Assembly: GCA_025141675.1 (NCBI GenBank)
Contig: CP081161.1
Span: forward strand, 372,001-436,000
Length of the DNA stretch: 64,000 nt
From: Rhodobacteraceae bacterium S2214
GTDB lineage: Bacteria; Pseudomonadota; Alphaproteobacteria; Rhodobacterales; Rhodobacteraceae
Direction: 5' to 3'
Part shown: piece after piece, positions 63,219 through 64,000 of the stretch
How positions within the stretch are numbered: the first letter of the stretch is position 1
Layout of the letters: each line of letters begins with the position of its first letter
The notes under the pieces: generated by a model
The model's database searches: none
What the model saw: the letters and a program-made list of their open reading frames with translations, nothing else
What the model was told of the DNA's origin: nothing
Translations under genes and position numbers: made by a program

Positions 63219-64000
63219 TTGAGCGTTTTGTCATCATATCGACTTCGGTTGAAGCGGAAGCGTTATAAATTACGCGCCCGCCGCAAAAGTCGTGAACTGC
63301 GCAATCTTGCCAATCGGACCAGTGAAATTCGGCCCAATGACATCCTGCTGTTCTGCACGCTGCGGAACGAAGATGTACGGCTTCCGTATTTCTTAAGATA
63401 CTACCGTGACTTAGGTGTCGATCATTTCTTGTTCGTGGATAACGGCAGCGATGATGGTGGCGCGGAATACCTTGCCAATCAGCCTGATGTTTCGGTGTGG
63501 TCTACCAAAGCCAGCTACAAAAAATCGCGGTTCGGCATTGATTGGCTGACCTATTTGCAGATGCGCTATGCCGAAGATCATTGGACACTGACTGTCGATG
63601 TCGATGAATTCTTTATCTTCCCGTTCTGCGATACGCGTCCTGTGCGCGCGCTGACCGATTGGTTGGATAGTTCCAACATCCGGTCATTTGGCGCGATGAT
63701 GTTGGACATGTATCCGAAGGGCAAAGTCACGGACAAACCGTACCAGCGGGATACCAATCCGTTGGATATCGCACCTTGGTTTGATGCTGGGAATTATACG
63801 ATCAGTCGAAATGGTCAGTACCGCAATCTGTGGATCCAGGGTGGTCCGCGTGCGCGGGCATTCTTTGCCGACAATCCGAGGCAGGCACCTGCATTGAACA
63901 AGGTCCCCTTGGTCAAATGGTCAAGCGATTACACTTATGTCAGTTCGACACACATGTTACTGCCGCGCGGGCTGAACCTTGTTTATGATGAATGGGGCGG
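63219..64000 (+). CDS. Partial paralogous glycosyltransferase, cut by window end
   Basis: An open frame from TTG 63219 runs to the window end (at least 260 codons). By eye it aligns over its whole length with the gene at 62056: shared segments include LRNE, the VDNGSDDG block, DxDE in VDVDEFFIF, IRSFGA, MLDMYPKG, WIQGG and NKVPLVKW. AGG at 63211-63213 is a modest Shine-Dalgarno. It lies 140 bases after its paralog. The right end and any further glycosyltransferase genes are outside the window. Confidence 0.85.
   Translation, partial: MSVLSSYRLRLKRKRYKLRARRKSRELRNLANRTSEIRPNDILLFCTLRNEDVRLPYFLRYYRDLGVDHFLFVDNGSDDGGAEYLANQPDVSVWSTKASYKKSRFGIDWLTYLQMRYAEDHWTLTVDVDEFFIFPFCDTRPVRALTDWLDSSNIRSFGAMMLDMYPKGKVTDKPYQRDTNPLDIAPWFDAGNYTISRNGQYRNLWIQGGPRARAFFADNPRQAPALNKVPLVKWSSDYTYVSSTHMLLPRGLNLVYDEWG

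Noticed and set aside
63219-64000. Frameshifted or degenerate glycosyltransferase
   Set aside because: The frame stays open to the window end and keeps all motifs of its paralog; it is cut by the window, not broken.

Overview
The window looks like chromosomal DNA from a Roseobacter-group alphaproteobacterium (family Rhodobacteraceae). The evidence is moderate-to-high GC with many ATGA-type gene overlaps, an IF-2 operon containing a YlxR/L7Ae fusion, a MaeB malic enzyme with a phosphotransacetylase tail, a paired ComF/GrxC/nitrilase block, and a dnaK promoter of the alphaproteobacterial RpoH type. This placement is inference from gene content and order; genus cannot be fixed by eye. I found no rRNA, tRNA, CRISPR array, insertion sequence or prophage gene.

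Layout. 0-9 kb: a TPM-domain envelope protein, mutS on the minus strand, then a plus-strand operon of maeB, a ribokinase-like kinase, a class IV aminotransferase and a sulfotransferase-like protein. 9-15 kb: argG with an SCP2 protein, a membrane protein, a NUDIX gene, then hslO, a CoA-pyrophosphatase-type NUDIX, CCA transferase and LysE exporter genes in an overlapping run. 15-20 kb: a two-gene heterodimer-type ABC exporter followed by a TrmA/RlmD-like RNA methyltransferase. 20-25.5 kb: the accessory-looking part, with two L,D-transpeptidases around a CAP lipoprotein, then an 895-residue modular surface protein (BapA-type prefix, Ig-like domains, DUF285-type 25-residue repeats, RTX tail) and a lipoprotein. 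25.6-32.6 kb: hemH, an NDUFAF5-like methyltransferase, comF-grxC-nitrilase-marR, a PfpI/DJ-1 protein, ubiG and a proline iminopeptidase. 32.6-38.1 kb: a complete peptide-type ABC importer. 38.2-44.5 kb: an Asn/Gly/Ser-rich secreted protein, then rimP-nusA-ylxR-infB. 44.6-51.1 kb: a YHYH protein, mutT-argJ and a parvulin on the minus strand, secA. 51.2-57.7 kb: a two-gene envelope operon ending in a substrate-binding/OmpA fusion, radC, dnaJ and dnaK. 57.7-64 kb: bluB, an SH3 protein coupled to a polysaccharide-export permease, cysQ, galU and two tandem paralogous glycosyltransferases, the last cut by the window end.

How the parts fit. Most genes are core housekeeping: mismatch repair, translation initiation and transcription elongation, chaperones (DnaK, DnaJ, Hsp33, a parvulin), secretion (SecA), arginine synthesis (argG, argJ), heme and quinone synthesis, and oxidative or nucleotide sanitation (three NUDIX genes, glutaredoxin). 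The more individual biology is in the envelope: the repeat-built surface protein, the transpeptidase/CAP cluster, the peptidoglycan-tethered binding-protein pair at 51.2-53.8 kb, and the surface-polysaccharide region that begins near 59 kb and runs off the right edge. No intergenic gap exceeds about 300 bases once the best start codons are chosen.
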